NCBI GenBank assembly: GCA_025456495.1
Contig: JALOKO010000088.1
Coordinates: 1-15,595, forward strand
Origin: Bryobacterales bacterium
GTDB lineage: Bacteria; Acidobacteriota; Terriglobia; Bryobacterales; Bryobacteraceae
Reading direction: 5' to 3'
DNA: 15,595 nt
A program made the position numbers and the translations under genes. A model generated the notes under the pieces. That model ran no database searches. It had not been told where the DNA came from and worked only from the letters and a program-made list of their open reading frames with translations. Each line of letters begins with the position of its first letter. The first letter of the stretch is position 1. This document shows, in pieces, positions 15,301 to 15,595 of the stretch.

Positions 15301-15587
15301 TCCGCGGTTTCACCGTGCGGCAGGTTGACCTTTCCATTCGCCGGAACTTCACCCTCTCTGATTCCAGCCGACTCGAGTTTCGTGGTGACCTCTTCAACAT
15401 CACCAACACCCCCAATTTCGGGTTGCCTACCTCCACGCTCACCATTCCCGCCAATCCCTTGTTTGGAGTGGCGCAGAGTTCCTTCGGACGCTTCCTGGGT
15501 ACAGGCGGCAGTGCCGGCGGGTTGAACCCCCTGTTCCAGGTAGGTGGCCCAAGGTCCGTGCAGCTTTCCCTGCGGCTGGTGTTTTAG
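12327..15587 (+). CDS. Oar-like TonB-dependent outer-membrane receptor with carboxypeptidase-regulatory domain
   Basis: A 1086-residue outer-membrane protein. Residues 1-40 carry a signal sequence, 43-125 a carboxypeptidase regulatory-like beta domain (SGRILDASGAVVSGAEV, STDGAYVFAALPADEYEV), about 130-280 the plug domain with the motif MPLNGRTFQTLLELTPGV (159-176) and INGQRTNANIFMVDGVSANF (191-210). The rest is a large beta-barrel with typical Oar phrases (GYVGSRGLRLLRN, YTWSKSIDNASDE, FRGDLFNITNTPNFGLP) ending in LRLVF, the barrel-assembly signal. Such proteins are abundant in Acidobacteriota and are thought to take up large polymers or peptides; the substrate is unknown here. ATG 12327 is preferred, with GGA 7 bases upstream; an in-frame TTG at 12315 would coincide with the predicted transcription start. 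The gene is complete and has no visible frameshift. Confidence 0.93.
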   Translation: MTFSFPDLPLLPSRHWRHGQWITLAFVLALTFLPLPGLSQTAALSGRILDASGAVVSGAEVQANRKSTNFSLTVRSSTDGAYVFAALPADEYEVIVAADGFKTIVRPVRLPTAGRVREDFSLSVGDRAERIVVESRFELVERDTAAVSTVFDGEFVQNMPLNGRTFQTLLELTPGVAMARSNLRNPGQFTINGQRTNANIFMVDGVSANFVASPIATYAQQASGAIPAFTLQGGTNSLVSLEELQEFRVQTSTYSSEFGRSPGGQIQMTTRSGTNELHGSLYHYFRNEKLDANDWFANELGRPRLALRHNNFGGALSGPVFLPKFYDGRNRTFFFANYEGLRLLQPQPGVRNLLVPSAEARSQATGAVADVLRAFPLPNAPLLPGDIQDPRLGRYVYTFSNPTEFNKVSGRLDQNLNDNVHLFFRFADTPSSERSRAFANQFNRTRIDNRFFTGGKTWSISPRVVSDLRMNYSRSRGRFNFEAEAIDGAILPPESLIFPSNLPDDRTSVSLQLVAFPNTLSLTQGRSIGNSQRQFNLLETLSVVTGAHTLKFGFDWRLLMPITEFRELGVSYNFTTRPNSIGILDLLETGRVNVTAQALAPVTDFRIHNFSAFVDDTWRIHPKLTLTMGARWEVNPAPSGDRLPFTLADTNNLLETDVAPPGTRMYRTRWSNIAPRVGLAWSPITASDLVIRTGAGLFYDVGNGQTLGGYTGFPFNSLTLLTGQQWPVDPARIVPAPFNADPPYNATFNTVDPNIKLPAIWHWNFSAEKSLGRDQSITVGYVGSRGLRLLRNDLLRNRTSNISPIRPVVNPDVFHPNATVFLNRNAGDSNYHSLQASFQRRMSKGLQAMAAYTWSKSIDNASDEVTGLLPVEGIPGVPFDLRQERGLSDFDTPHLLSAAMSWEIASPRSGVAKAIFGGWALDGVGRIRSGIPLSVITQQIDDLNFASNRRVDYLGGDVWRDDPNVAGGRRLNASAFAFPAPGVQGSLGRNAIRGFTVRQVDLSIRRNFTLSDSSRLEFRGDLFNITNTPNFGLPTSTLTIPANPLFGVAQSSFGRFLGTGGSAGGLNPLFQVGGPRSVQLSLRLVF

Positions 15588-15595
15588 GGCGGCCG

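Overview
This window reads as ordinary chromosome of a GC-rich Gram-negative bacterium, most likely an Acidobacteriota member of the Solibacter/Bryobacter kind. The main reasons are an Oar-like TonB-dependent protein with the LPLNGR-type plug motif at the right end, a matching Oar-like C-terminus at the left end, and a secreted protein with the PNF-C and SGEFG motifs of a large acidobacterial paralogue family. This assignment rests on recalled family patterns, not on a search. I see no mobile element, CRISPR array, rRNA or tRNA.

Left part (1-2934): the last codons of an outer-membrane beta-barrel protein are followed by a strong intrinsic terminator. A 356-base non-coding stretch with a 22-bp tandem repeat comes next, then a UDP-glucuronate decarboxylase that starts at TTG 415. 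It converges on a full-length biosynthetic threonine ammonia-lyase (ilvA) on the minus strand.

Middle part (3083-9946): a complete tripartite RND efflux system lies on the minus strand in the order adaptor (membrane fusion protein), RND pump, TolC-type outer-membrane channel. Divided from it only by a short gap is a 35-residue single-helix membrane peptide with a good ribosome binding site. A TetR-family gene lies upstream of the pump genes in the same direction. A shared sequence, TAACAC(C/T)GTTAA, occurs both in front of tetR and in front of the adaptor gene, which suggests one repressor controlling its own gene and the pump. A good sigma70-like promoter with a perfect TTGACA -35 box sits at the tetR operator.

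Right part (10050-15587): a secreted protein of unknown function (minus strand, GTG start fixed by a perfect AGGAGG) is divergent from a DUF2490-like outer-membrane protein. After a spacer with 21-bp direct repeats comes a complete Oar-like TonB-dependent receptor of about 1086 residues. Its promoter region carries a perfect 17-bp palindrome placed within the -35/-10 spacer.

The strongest leads for something undescribed are the small membrane peptide beside the pump (possibly an AcrZ-like accessory), the TetR operator set, the palindromic operator at the Oar promoter and the uncharacterised secreted protein. No single locus looks like an obviously new multi-gene system.
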